Assembly (NCBI RefSeq): GCF_035325945.1
Contig: NZ_DAOKYX010000011.1
Span: 26,223-90,222, forward strand
Source of the DNA: Parvibaculum sp035325945
GTDB lineage: Bacteria; Pseudomonadota; Alphaproteobacteria; Parvibaculales; Parvibaculaceae
DNA length: 64,000 nucleotides
Reading direction: 5' to 3'
This document shows positions 1 to 8,443 of the stretch, piece by piece; the stretch's first letter is position 1, and each line of letters opens with the position of its first letter. The notes under the pieces are model-generated. The model was not told where the DNA came from and did no database searches. It saw nothing but the letters and a program-made list of their open reading frames with translations. The position numbers and the translations under genes were made by a program.

Positions 1-416
1 GCAATCATGGCCCGCAGGCTTTCCGCCATCATCATCGCGCCGATGATGGAGAGGAAAACGACATAGACGACCGAGATTGTGAGGTCGATCTGCCCGATCT
101 CCTTGAGCAGCCTGAAAAGAAAGATGCCGAAGACGGAGCCGACGATGCCGCCCGCAAGCAGCACGCCGCCCATCTTGAAGTCGATGGTGCCGCGCCGCCA
201 ATGAGCGAGCGCGCCGGTCACGGAGGAAGCGACGACCTGCGTCGACTGCGTGCCGACCGCGACCGCGGGCGGGATGCCGAGAAAGATCAGAAGCGGCGTC
301 ATCAGGAAGCCGCCGCCGACGCCGAACATGCCCGAGAGGAAGCCGACCGCCCCGCCCATGGCGAGGATCAGCAGCGCATTGATCGGAAGTTCGGCGATCG
401 GCAGGTAGATCTGCAT
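1..416 (-). CDS. TauE/SafE family sulfite exporter-like permease (partial, runs off the left edge)
   Basis: The first 138 or so residues of a TauE/SafE (DUF81) membrane permease are visible; the C-terminus lies outside the window. The N-terminus reads MQIYLPIAELPINALLIL, followed by a Gly-rich stretch (GMFGVGGGFLMTPLLIF) that is the hallmark of this family, then a VGTQSTQVVASSVTGAL segment and further hydrophobic helices. Members export or import small organosulfur or sulfite anions across the inner membrane; the substrate cannot be told from sequence. It lies 101 bp downstream of podJ on the same strand. The start is the ATG ending at 416. Confidence 0.85.
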   Translation of the reverse strand, partial: MQIYLPIAELPINALLILAMGGAVGFLSGMFGVGGGFLMTPLLIFLGIPPAVAVGTQSTQVVASSVTGALAHWRRGTIDFKMGGVLLAGGIVGSVFGIFLFRLLKEIGQIDLTISVVYVVFLSIIGAMMMAESLRAMI

Positions 417-517
417 GCGGCCTGGGCTCCGGCGGCGGTCGCGCCGCCCGTTCTGTCCGCGGAAGCATCGAAACGGGCAGGCACGCCGCCGTTACGATGC
501 CTCGGGCGCGGAGGCCC

Positions 518-3500
518 TCAGCGCGTCGCGAGTTCGAGCGACTTCAGCAGCGCCGGATTGACGCTGCCGGTCTGGTCGAGGTCCGCGGACCGCTGATAGG
601 CGAGGATTGCATCGCGTGTGCGCGGACCCATGACGCCGTCCGACGTGCCCGGATCGTAGCCGAGCTGCATCAGCATCGCCTGAGCACGGGCCGTGTCGCT
701 CACTGTGGTCGAGATACTGCCGGTTATGTCGTCGGGATTCCCGGCGGCGGCGCCGCTGTGGAACGTGCCGAGATCGCCATTGGCGGCGGGGTCGGGACGC
801 TTCGCGGCCCATGTCTCGGCCGCGACCTTGGCCTGCGCCAGCACGGCCGCGTCGAGCTTGCCTTCGAGTTCGTCGCGCTTCTGGGCCGCGCCCCTGTCGC
901 CCGCCTTCGCGGCGATGGAGAGCCACTTGTATGCGGAGCCGAGATCCTGCTTCACGCCGAGCCCGCGCTCCTCGAGGATCGCGAGATTGTACTGGCTGTC
1001 GCCGAGGCCGAAAGCGGCCGCCTCGCCGAACCAGCGCGCGGCGGTGGTGAAATCCTGCCGCGTGCCCCGGCCTTCGGCATAGATGACGGCGAGATTGTGC
1101 ATCGCCTTCACATTGCCCTGAAGGGCGGCCTTCTCGTAAAGGCTGCGCGCCATCGAGTCGTTCTGGGCCACGCCCCGGCCCTTTTCGTAAAGCGTGGCCA
1201 GGCGGTATTGCGCGATGGCAAGCCCCTGATCGGCGGCCTTGCCATACCAGATCGCGGCCTGAGCGGGATCGGCGTCCACGCCGTCGCCATTGGCATAGCG
1301 TTGCGCCAGCTCATATTGCGCCACCGCGTCGCCGTTCCGCGCCGCCTCGCCGAGCGCGCGCTGGCTGGCGGGAAGCCGCCCGAGCGTGCCCATAGCTGAA
1401 GGTGTGCCCGAAGGCGTGGCCGCAGGCGCGAGAGGCTCACTCTCGACCGGCTTGGCGGGGGCGGGCGTCGCCGACGGAGCGCGCTCGACCGGCCGGGGCA
1501 GGATCGTCGTCTGAGGACGCGCGGCTTTTTTGGGCGCGGGCACGATGGGCGATTCGGTCTCGCTCGTCGTGGCAGGCGCCGGAGCCGCCATCTCCCCGGG
1601 CGCAGCTTGCCCTTGAGGAGCGGTTGCAGTGGCCCCGGCGCCTTCCGGACTGGCCTCCGCCGGATTGCTCTCTGGATCAACGGATGTGGCGCTCGCCCTG
1701 GCGGCATTCGCAGTCTCGTCGGCGGGCTTTTCCGTCTTCGGCGAGGCGCTGTTTGCAGGGCCTGAATCGACGATCACGGGCTGCGGGATAGCCGGCTCGT
1801 TGTTGAGAACGCGAGTTGCGGCAAGGCCCGCTGCGAGAACGAGGAGAGCCGCAAAGCCCCCGACGAGGATTTTCTTTCGCCGGCTTTCGCGTTCGGGGGC
1901 GATCGCCGTGAAGCGCGCGGGATGCTCGCCGAAGCCCGCATTGCCGAGCATGGGCTGCGGGCCCGAGCGCCCTGCCTGGGCGGCGGCCTGCGCCGCGCGG
2001 CGTGCGGCAGCGAGAAAATCATTGGCGGCCCGCGCCGTCTCGGCGGTGGGGTTGCTCATTTCCGGTTCGCCGGCGCTGTCTGGAGCTTCCTCCGCACCCG
2101 CTCCGCGTGTATCGAGTGTCGGCTCGCGCCGCTCCTCGTCGCCCTGGAGGGCGAAGGGCGGGGGCACATCGCCCGCATGTTCGGGCAAGGGTTGCGCGAG
2201 GGGCTGCGAAGGCGGCGGCGCCGGGGGAAGGGAGCGCGGCGTTTCCACATCGGCGAACGGGTTCCGGAAACCGGCCGTGCCGGGCTCGTCGCCGAAGGGG
2301 TTGCCCAGCGGATTGCCCAATGGGCTGCCCTGGGGATTGTTCAGGAGGCCGCCCGCCGCGCCGCCGAAGCTGGCCGAAGGGGGCATGTCGAAATTTGGAA
2401 CGGCGAAAGGCTGCCCCGAGGGCACGAAGCCGTTTCCGGCGCCATAACCCGTCGCGATCTGCGGCGGCAGCACGGGGTTCGACCGCGCGGCCTTCGCGTC
2501 CTGCTCGAGCTTCGCGAGCCGCTCGGTCATGCGTTCGAGCATCACATGGAGGGACTCGACCGTCTCGCGCGAGCGGTTCTCCGTCACATGGAGATTGTCC
2601 GACATGCCTGCGATCGCACGCTCGATCGACTGCGCGGCCTGCGCCGTCATGTCCTCGTTCTGTTGCAGGCGATCCGCCATCTGCTCGATGCGGCTCTCGA
2701 TGACGCGCATGGCCTCGGGCAGCGCGTCGTTGCGGGGGCGGTCCATATCCTCCAGCCGCCTCGCAATGCTTGCCACCGTCTTCTCGAAGGCCTTGAGCGT
2801 TTCCTCGGTCCGGCTCTCGGCGCGCTCGAGGCGCTGCGTGATCTCGGCGAGATTGCTCTGGACCCCCGCGATCGTCGCCTTGTGCTGTTCGGCGTCGGAT
2901 TTCTCCGCGATCGCCTTCATCGCGGCCTCAACCGCCTGAGGCCCGATGCCGCCAACGGAGTGTTCCATCTTCTCCAGCCTTGTCGCGAGCGTCTGAAGAT
3001 GGTTTTCGACCGCGCGGGCCCGGGCAAGCTCCGCCTCGCGCTCCTTTTCCTCATCGCGTTCATCAACGCGGCTCGTGAGCTGGGAGAGCGCCTGCCTGAT
3101 TTCCGCAAGCGACTCGTCGGTCCGGCGTTCCGCCGTGTCGAGATGATCGACGACGGCGGTCACCGCTTTCTCGAGTGTCTGGATCGCCTTGTCGTCCGGG
3201 CGGCGCGCGCCGCGGCTCCGCTCGGTTTCCTCGAGCCTCTCGGCGAGCTGCTGAATCCTGCGCTCGAGGGGATCGATCATGCCGGCTTCGGAAGATTGCT
3301 CCATCGCACGCTCCGAATATTCCAGCCGCTCGGCGAGCTGGCCGACCGATTGTTCGAGGCGCCGCGCGAGGTCCGCGGTGCGCCGCTCGCTAGTCTCGAC
3401 ACGCTGCACGATGTCGCGCATGGCTTCGGCAACCGGGGTCATGTCGATCTGCGCCGGACCGGCGGAGATCTGCGGCACCGGCTGGTGAAACGCGGGCTGC

Positions 3501-3700
3501 GCGAAGCCGGATTGCGGCTGGGCCGATCTCGGCTCGCCGGTCGGCTTGCCGACTTCGTCCGTCCCCGCATCCATGATGATCTGATTGAGCCAGGCGCCAA
3601 GCGTGACACCGGCACGGTGAGCGGCCTGTTTGGCAGCCTCGCGCGCTTCGGGCTCTATGCCCTTTACGCTCCACGGTACACCCGATCTCATCCGAATCAC
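518..3700 (-). CDS. podJ: PodJ-like polar localization factor (coiled coil, TM, Sel1 repeats, peptidoglycan-binding domain)
   Basis: This 1060-residue protein has the domain order of Caulobacter PodJ, a polar organising factor spanning the inner membrane. The N-terminus (PWSVKGIEPEAREAAKQAA, then GVTLGAWLNQII) matches the PodJ signature. A long charged coiled coil fills roughly residues 65-400. A Pro/Gly-rich linker follows, then one transmembrane helix at about 609-630 (KKILVGGFAALLVLAAGLAA). The periplasmic part has an Ala/Pro-rich spacer, four Sel1-type repeats at about 780-920 (GDAVAQYELAQRY..., GLAIAQYRLATLYEKGRGV) and a C-terminal peptidoglycan-binding domain at about 1000-1058 (LGYDPGTSDGVMGPRTRDAI). 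The start at 3700 is a GTG with AAGGGG four bases upstream; an ATG lies three codons inside. A Sel1-only protein is unlikely given the N-terminal match. Confidence 0.85.
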   Translation of the reverse strand: MIRMRSGVPWSVKGIEPEAREAAKQAAHRAGVTLGAWLNQIIMDAGTDEVGKPTGEPRSAQPQSGFAQPAFHQPVPQISAGPAQIDMTPVAEAMRDIVQRVETSERRTADLARRLEQSVGQLAERLEYSERAMEQSSEAGMIDPLERRIQQLAERLEETERSRGARRPDDKAIQTLEKAVTAVVDHLDTAERRTDESLAEIRQALSQLTSRVDERDEEKEREAELARARAVENHLQTLATRLEKMEHSVGGIGPQAVEAAMKAIAEKSDAEQHKATIAGVQSNLAEITQRLERAESRTEETLKAFEKTVASIARRLEDMDRPRNDALPEAMRVIESRIEQMADRLQQNEDMTAQAAQSIERAIAGMSDNLHVTENRSRETVESLHVMLERMTERLAKLEQDAKAARSNPVLPPQIATGYGAGNGFVPSGQPFAVPNFDMPPSASFGGAAGGLLNNPQGSPLGNPLGNPFGDEPGTAGFRNPFADVETPRSLPPAPPPSQPLAQPLPEHAGDVPPPFALQGDEERREPTLDTRGAGAEEAPDSAGEPEMSNPTAETARAANDFLAAARRAAQAAAQAGRSGPQPMLGNAGFGEHPARFTAIAPERESRRKKILVGGFAALLVLAAGLAATRVLNNEPAIPQPVIVDSGPANSASPKTEKPADETANAARASATSVDPESNPAEASPEGAGATATAPQGQAAPGEMAAPAPATTSETESPIVPAPKKAARPQTTILPRPVERAPSATPAPAKPVESEPLAPAATPSGTPSAMGTLGRLPASQRALGEAARNGDAVAQYELAQRYANGDGVDADPAQAAIWYGKAADQGLAIAQYRLATLYEKGRGVAQNDSMARSLYEKAALQGNVKAMHNLAVIYAEGRGTRQDFTTAARWFGEAAAFGLGDSQYNLAILEERGLGVKQDLGSAYKWLSIAAKAGDRGAAQKRDELEGKLDAAVLAQAKVAAETWAAKRPDPAANGDLGTFHSGAAAGNPDDITGSISTTVSDTARAQAMLMQLGYDPGTSDGVMGPRTRDAILAYQRSADLDQTGSVNPALLKSLELATR

Positions 3701-3729
3701 TAAGCCCCTTAACCCTTTTGGTTAGTATA
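3694..3729 (-). promoter_or_regulatory. podJ promoter region with palindrome and GANTC site
   Basis: Read on the minus strand, a TATACT hexamer (3729-3724) looks like a -10 element. It overlaps by one base a perfect 15-bp inverted repeat, TAACC-N5-GGTTA (3710-3724), and is followed by the AAGGGG ribosome-binding site. A GANTC methylation motif (GAATC, 3694-3698) touches the GTG start codon. No convincing -35 was found. GANTC is the CcrM methylation site in alphaproteobacteria and fits cell-cycle control of a polarity gene, but this is inference. Confidence 0.4.
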
Positions 3730-3914
3730 GGCCAGTGCATCTTTCGCGACGAGACGCCTGCCTCGCCGGGGCCCGTTTGCATGGGCGGCACTGGGCCCAA
3801 GGGTTCTCGCGGCCGGGCCACGGAACGGGTCCATAAAACGTCAATGTCGGTAAATATCAGGTTAACCGGGCGAAATTGCCCCGCCCCGCAGGGTCTTACA
3901 GCCCCGGCACCGCA

Positions 3915-4475
3915 TTACGGCCCGGCATAGAGCTGCGTCGCGTATATCGCGTCGCCCTGCCGGGCGATGCCGATGCCGGTGCGGATATAGTCCGCATTCC
4001 GCAGGTTCTTCCGGTGGGACGGGCTGTTGATCCAGCCCCTGAGCATGATTTCTGCGATCTGCTCCGTCGTTCGCCGGTTCATGCCCTCCACCATGGAAAG
4101 GTTCTCGGCGATCCGGCCCTTGAATTGCGGCGACACCGCCAGCACGCGCTCCTTGGGCCCCTGGCCGTCCGGATTGAAGTGCCCGAAGAAATTTCTGAGC
4201 GCCATGTCCGTGCTGTGAACGGCGGCCGCGCGTTCGAGCACGCTGTCCCGCGCGAGCGGCGGCGCGCCGATCTTCGCCCGGTAGTCGTTGACGGCGGCGA
4301 AAAGCGCCCGCTCCAGCGGGTCGTTGGTGCGCGCGGCGGCGCTGGCGGCGGCCGGGAGCGAGGCGATGTTGACCCGGGTCGGCGGGGGCGGGGCCACGGG
4401 ATCGCCGCTCGTGGCGCAGGCCGCGAGCAGAAGGCTCAGCGCAAGGACGAACCCCGAACGGAAAAGCATCATCAT
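3915..4475 (-). CDS. CAP (SCP/PR-1-like) domain lipoprotein
   Basis: The product has 186 residues from the first of three consecutive ATGs (4475); GAGGA lies four bases upstream, so the longer reading frame to 4565 is rejected. Residues 1-20 form a lipoprotein signal ending in LLAAC, with Cys20 as the likely lipidated residue. The rest is a bacterial CAP domain: VNDYRAKIGAPPL, His87 (AAVHSTDM), His99 (FFGHFNPDG), IAENL, GWINSPSHRKNL and GIGIA, in family order. The conserved His pair is present. Bacterial CAP proteins are exported and of uncertain function; some are linked to calcium or lipid binding. It is transcribed divergently from the MerR regulator, with a palindrome in the shared upstream region. 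Confidence 0.85.
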   Translation of the reverse strand: MMMLFRSGFVLALSLLLAACATSGDPVAPPPPTRVNIASLPAAASAAARTNDPLERALFAAVNDYRAKIGAPPLARDSVLERAAAVHSTDMALRNFFGHFNPDGQGPKERVLAVSPQFKGRIAENLSMVEGMNRRTTEQIAEIMLRGWINSPSHRKNLRNADYIRTGIGIARQGDAIYATQLYAGP

Positions 4476-4579
4476 CGATTCCTCGTCTTCCTCGACCCGG
4501 TCCCGCCCCAGCGCCGGCCCGCGTCGCGATGGCAGCACTAGAGCAAGTCGGGCGCCGCGCGGCAACGCCGCCGGGGCCC

Positions 4580-4595
4580 TTGACGCTTACGTCAA
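4580..4595. promoter_or_regulatory. Candidate MerR-family operator (16-bp palindrome)
   Basis: TTGACGCTTACGTCAA is a perfect inverted repeat of TTGACG/CGTCAA around CTTA. It sits between the divergent CAP gene and the MerR gene, 139 bp upstream of the MerR start. Another CGTCAA half-site and TTAACG follow directly. Arm length and spacing suit a MerR-type dimer, including regulators of acyl-CoA catabolism. Autoregulation is an inference. Confidence 0.45.
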
Positions 4596-4733
4596 CGTCA
4601 ATTAACGTTCCCGCCGTCATCACAAAATAAGGCGGGACACCGCCAGAGGAATGACGCCGGGCTTGCCGCGGGGCTGCATCTTATTCGCCGCCGCCCGCCT
4701 CCTGCCCGGTCAATGGGGAAACAGGAGAGGTTC

Positions 4734-5258
4734 ATGGATCAGCAGTTTGAGGGGCCGAAGGCCATCACCGTCGGAGCCGAGCCGGCTCATGCCGCCGGCA
4801 CCACCTATTCGATCACGCAGCTTGCCGAGGAATTCGGCCTGACCACGCGCGCGATCCGCTTCTATGAGGACAAGGGGCTTCTCAAGCCCGAGCGCCAGGG
4901 TCAGACCCGCATCTATCACCCCCGCGACCGCGCGCGCCTCCTTCTCATCGTCCGTGGACGGAATGTCGGCCTTGCGCTTTCCGAGATCAAGGAGATCCTG
5001 AGCCTCTACGATCTCGAGGACGGATGCGAGACGCAGAACCGCGTCGCCATCGAGAAGTTCAAGCGCCGCATCGCGAGCCTCGAGGCGCAGCGCAAGGAAA
5101 TCGACCTTCAGATCAGGACGCTTCAGGAAAGCTGCGAGCGGCTTGAGGGCGTTCTCCAGAAGCAGATGGCGCAGGCGCTGGTGGATGCGAAGAAGCGCCC
5201 CCGTGTCGCCAAGGGTGAAGTCCGCCTCCAGCAATCAGCTTCATCCGCGACGGCCTGA
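4734..5258 (+). CDS. MerR family transcriptional regulator of acyl-CoA catabolism (LiuR-like)
   Basis: This is a 174-residue DNA-binding regulator. The winged helix-turn-helix lies at about 25-70 (YSITQLAEEFGLTTRAIRFY, then EDKGLLKPERQGQTRIYHPR). A dimerisation coiled coil follows at about 105-142. There is no C-terminal metal-binding Cys cluster like that of metal-sensing MerR proteins. The start at 4734 is preferred because GGAGAGG lies just upstream; the ATG at 4713 has no such site. The gene is immediately followed by acyl-CoA dehydrogenase, thiolase and FadJ genes, the usual setting of LiuR-type MerR proteins controlling branched-chain or fatty acid breakdown. Its effector is probably an acyl-CoA, by analogy only. 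Confidence 0.85.
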   Translation: MDQQFEGPKAITVGAEPAHAAGTTYSITQLAEEFGLTTRAIRFYEDKGLLKPERQGQTRIYHPRDRARLLLIVRGRNVGLALSEIKEILSLYDLEDGCETQNRVAIEKFKRRIASLEAQRKEIDLQIRTLQESCERLEGVLQKQMAQALVDAKKRPRVAKGEVRLQQSASSATA

Positions 5259-5295
5259 CCTTTTTGCCGTCGCGCTCTATCAACGCGAGGACATG

Positions 5296-7086
5296 ATGCC
5301 GGTCTACATGGCTCCATTGCGGGAGTATCGCTTTCTCCTGCACGAGACTTTCAACATGTCGCAATATGCGGCGCTTCCCGGATTCAGGGATGCGCCGCTC
5401 GATGTCGTGGATGCGATCCTCGACGAAGCGGCGAAGCTTTCGGAAGAAGTGCTGCAACCCCTGAACCAGATCGGTGACAGGGAGGGCTGCAAGCTCGAGA
5501 ACGGCGTGGTGACGACGCCGAAAGGCTTCAGGGAAGCCTACAAGACGCTTGTCGATGGTGGCTGGCCGGCACTCGTCGCCGACCCCGCCTTTGGCGGACA
5601 GGGACTGCCGAACGCGCTCGGCGTCATCTTCAACGAGATGGTGTCCTCGGCCAACATGGCCTTCGGCATGTATCCGGGCCTTTCGCATGGCGCCTATTCC
5701 GCGCTCCTGCACCACGGCACCGAGGAGCAGAAGAAGACCTATCTGCCGAAGCTCGTCTCTGGCGAGTGGACCGGCACGATGAACCTGACGGAGCCCCATT
5801 GCGGCACCGATCTCGGCCTTCTTCGCACAAAGGCCGTTCCGCAGGCGGACGGCAGCTACAGGATCACCGGTACCAAGATATTCATCTCTGCCGGCGAGCA
5901 CGATCTTGCCGACAACATTCTCCATCTCGTGCTCGCGCGCGTCGAAGGCGCGCCGCAGGGCATCAAGGGCATCTCGCTTTTCCTCGTGCCCAAATATCTC
6001 CTGAAGGATGATGGGAGCCTCGGCGCGCGCAATGGCGTCTCCTGCGGCGCGATCGAGAACAAGATGGGCATCCACGGCAATGCCACCTGCGTGCTCAACT
6101 ATGACGAGGCGACAGGTTTCCTCGTCGGCGAAGAGAACAAGGGCATGCGCGCCATGTTCACCATGATGAACGAGGCGCGGCTCGGCGTCGGGCTGCAGGG
6201 GCTTTCGCAGTCCGAAGCCGCCTATCAGAACGCCGCCGCCTATGCGAAGGAGCGCCTTCAGGGCCGCTCGCTCACGGGGCCGAAAGCCGCCGACAAGCCC
6301 GCCGATCCCATCCTCGTCCATCCCGATGTGCGCCGCATGCTGCTCAACGCCAAGGCGTTCAACGAAGGTGCGCGCGCGCTTCTCGTCTGGACGGCCTTGC
6401 AGGGCGATCTCTCGCATGCGTCGGACGATGCGATCGTGCGCGAATTCGCGGACGACATGATGGCGCTCCTTACCCCGGTGGTGAAGGCGCACCTCACCGA
6501 TCGCGGATTTGCCAATGCCGTCGAGGCGCAGCAGGTCTATGGCGGGCATGGCTATATCGAGGAGAACGGCCTTGCGCAGTTCGTCCGCGATGCCCGCATC
6601 GCCATGATCTATGAAGGCGCGAACGGCATTCAGGCGCTCGATCTCGTCGGCCGCAAGCTCGCCGCGAATGGCGGGCGCGCGGTCTTTGCCTTCTTCAAGC
6701 GCGTGGACGACTTCCTCGCCGAAGCCGGAAAGACCGAAAAGCTCGCGCCCTTCGTGGTCGCGCTTTCGGCTGCGCGCAAGGATCTCGAGGCGGCGACCAT
6801 GTGGTTCATGGAAAACGCGCTTCAGAACCCGGACAATGCCGGCGCGGGCTCGACCGATTATCTCCATCTCTTCGGCGTCACGGCCGTCACTTTCATGTGG
6901 TCGCTGATGGCGAAGGCCGCGCTTGAGAAGCTCGACGGCGCGGCAGAAGACAAGAGCTTCTATGAAACGAAGCTCAAGACCGGCCTCTTTTATGTGGAGC
7001 GGGTCGCGCCGGAAACGGCGCTCTATCTCGCGCGTATTCGCATCGGCGCCGCGCCGCTCATGGCATTCGGCGCCGACGAGTTCTGA
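5296..7086 (+). CDS. Acyl-CoA dehydrogenase, large DmdC/FadE-type with C-terminal extension
   Basis: This FAD-dependent acyl-CoA dehydrogenase has about 596 residues, the length of the large DmdC-like subgroup rather than the 380-400 of short forms. It shows the N-terminal MPVYMAPLREYRFLLHE segment of that subgroup, the FAD/substrate loop LTEPHCGTDLGLLRT, ITGTKIFISAGEHDL, and the catalytic-base motif IYEGANGIQALDLVGRK with Glu at about 440. An extra C-terminal helical domain follows. The start at 5296 has GAGG five bases upstream; 5293 is an alternative. It converts an acyl-CoA to the 2-enoyl-CoA and passes electrons to ETF. It is the first enzyme after the MerR gene, 37 bp downstream. Confidence 0.88.
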   Translation: MPVYMAPLREYRFLLHETFNMSQYAALPGFRDAPLDVVDAILDEAAKLSEEVLQPLNQIGDREGCKLENGVVTTPKGFREAYKTLVDGGWPALVADPAFGGQGLPNALGVIFNEMVSSANMAFGMYPGLSHGAYSALLHHGTEEQKKTYLPKLVSGEWTGTMNLTEPHCGTDLGLLRTKAVPQADGSYRITGTKIFISAGEHDLADNILHLVLARVEGAPQGIKGISLFLVPKYLLKDDGSLGARNGVSCGAIENKMGIHGNATCVLNYDEATGFLVGEENKGMRAMFTMMNEARLGVGLQGLSQSEAAYQNAAAYAKERLQGRSLTGPKAADKPADPILVHPDVRRMLLNAKAFNEGARALLVWTALQGDLSHASDDAIVREFADDMMALLTPVVKAHLTDRGFANAVEAQQVYGGHGYIEENGLAQFVRDARIAMIYEGANGIQALDLVGRKLAANGGRAVFAFFKRVDDFLAEAGKTEKLAPFVVALSAARKDLEAATMWFMENALQNPDNAGAGSTDYLHLFGVTAVTFMWSLMAKAALEKLDGAAEDKSFYETKLKTGLFYVERVAPETALYLARIRIGAAPLMAFGADEF

Positions 7087-7153
7087 TGGCTTTGCCAATC
7101 AAAAGAAAAGGCCCCCTCGGGGTTCGTAAATACAGGGAAGGAAGACAGGACAG

Positions 7154-8311
7154 ATGGTAATGATCGCGGGCTACAAGTCGCCCTGGATGACGGAAGAGCT
7201 GGAAATCCTCGAGAGCTCCGTGCGCAAGTTCTATGAAAAGGAATTCGCGCCTCACTCCGAGCGCTGGAACAAGCAGGGCTACGTCGATCGCGATGCCTGG
7301 AACAAGGCAGGCGAGGCCGGAATTCTCTGCGCCTCGATTTCCGAGGAATATGGCGGCGGCGGCGGCTCCTTCGCGCATGAAATGGTCATCGCCCAGGAGC
7401 AGGGCCGCGCGGGCGTGGCCGGCTTCGGCAATTCGGTGCATTCGGGCATCGTCGCCCACTACATCGAGGCCTATGGCACCGAGGAGCAGAAGAAGAAGTG
7501 GCTGCCCAAGATGGCGACAGGCGAGATGGTCGCCGCCATCGCCATGACCGAGCCTGGCACGGGCTCCGATCTTCAGGGCGTGCGGACCACGGCGAAGAAG
7601 GTCGGCAACCAGTATGTGATCAACGGGCAGAAGACCTTCATCACCAACGGACAGCAGGCGACGCTCATCTGCGTCGTGGCGAAGACCGATCCCGCGGCGG
7701 GTGCCAAGGGCACGTCGCTCATCATGGTCGAGACGGATGAGGTCGAAGGTTTCCGCCGCGGCCGTAACCTCGACAAGATCGGCCAGCATGCTCAGGACAC
7801 GTCGGAACTCTTCTTCGACGACGTGAAGGTGCCGACCTCGAACCTCCTCGGCACGGAAGAGGGCAAGGGCTTCATCCAGCTCATGCAGCAGCTTCCGCAG
7901 GAGCGCCTCATCATTGCCGTTCAGGCCTGCGTCGCCATGGAAAAGGCGGTAGAGCTCACCGCCGCCTATACGAAGGAGCGCAAGGCTTTCGGCAAGTCGA
8001 TCCTCGATTTCCAGAACACCCAGTTCAGGCTTGCCGAATGCAAGACCGAGGCGGCGATCGCGCGTGTCTTCACCGACGATTGCGCGATGAAGCTTCTCGA
8101 AGGCAAGCTCGATCCGACGACCGCCGCCATGGCGAAGTGGTGGACCACGCAGAAGCAGTGCGAAATCGTGGACACCTGCCTCCAGTTCTTCGGCGGCTAC
8201 GGCTACATGATGGAGTATCCGATCGCGCAATTGTACACGGACGCGCGCATCCAGAAGATCTATGGCGGCACCAACGAGATCATGAAGATGCTGATCGCGC
8301 GCACGCTCTAA
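7154..8311 (+). CDS. Acyl-CoA dehydrogenase, long-chain/isovaleryl type
   Basis: This 385-residue flavoprotein of the standard acyl-CoA dehydrogenase fold carries out alpha,beta-dehydrogenation of acyl-CoA. Diagnostic segments are AMTEPGTGSDLQGVRT (FAD and substrate binding), VINGQKTFITNG, FGKSILDFQNTQF and the C-terminal IYGGTNEIMKMLIAR. The Glu normally found in YEGT is Gly here. Instead Glu250 in LPQERLIIA occupies the position used by long-chain and isovaleryl-CoA dehydrogenases, so the enzyme should be active and of that subclass. It lies 67 bp after the large dehydrogenase gene, with GGAAGG upstream of its ATG. Confidence 0.9.
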   Translation: MVMIAGYKSPWMTEELEILESSVRKFYEKEFAPHSERWNKQGYVDRDAWNKAGEAGILCASISEEYGGGGGSFAHEMVIAQEQGRAGVAGFGNSVHSGIVAHYIEAYGTEEQKKKWLPKMATGEMVAAIAMTEPGTGSDLQGVRTTAKKVGNQYVINGQKTFITNGQQATLICVVAKTDPAAGAKGTSLIMVETDEVEGFRRGRNLDKIGQHAQDTSELFFDDVKVPTSNLLGTEEGKGFIQLMQQLPQERLIIAVQACVAMEKAVELTAAYTKERKAFGKSILDFQNTQFRLAECKTEAAIARVFTDDCAMKLLEGKLDPTTAAMAKWWTTQKQCEIVDTCLQFFGGYGYMMEYPIAQLYTDARIQKIYGGTNEIMKMLIARTL

Positions 8312-8319
8312 TAAAGGCC

Positions 8320-8415
8320 TCTCACCCTGACCCTCTCCCCAATGGGGGAGAGGGGAGCGGGCCAGGTCCTTCTCCCTCTCCCCTCCGGGGAGAGAGACGG
8401 GGTGAGAGGAGCTAC
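8320..8415. repeat. REP-like palindromic repeat (CTCTCCCC/GGGGAGAG family)
   Basis: The intergenic region before the thiolase holds nested inverted repeats. An inner hairpin CCCTCTCCCC-AATG-GGGGAGAGGG is followed by CTCCCTCTCCCC...GGGGAGAGAG, and outer arms CTCTCACCC...GGGTGAGAG enclose both. A shorter relative occurs at 32365-32402. This is the pattern of dispersed intergenic repeats in alphaproteobacteria. It may also act as an attenuating or stabilising hairpin within the transcript. Confidence 0.7.
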
Positions 8416-8443
8416 AAACGCAACCTCTCACAGGGAGACGAAA

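Noticed and set aside
1922..3703. 593-codon frame opposite podJ
   Set aside because: Antisense shadow of a coding region rich in GC third positions; no ribosome-binding site or family motif.
5113..7098. 661-codon frame opposite MerR and the large acyl-CoA dehydrogenase
   Set aside because: Antisense shadow with biased composition.
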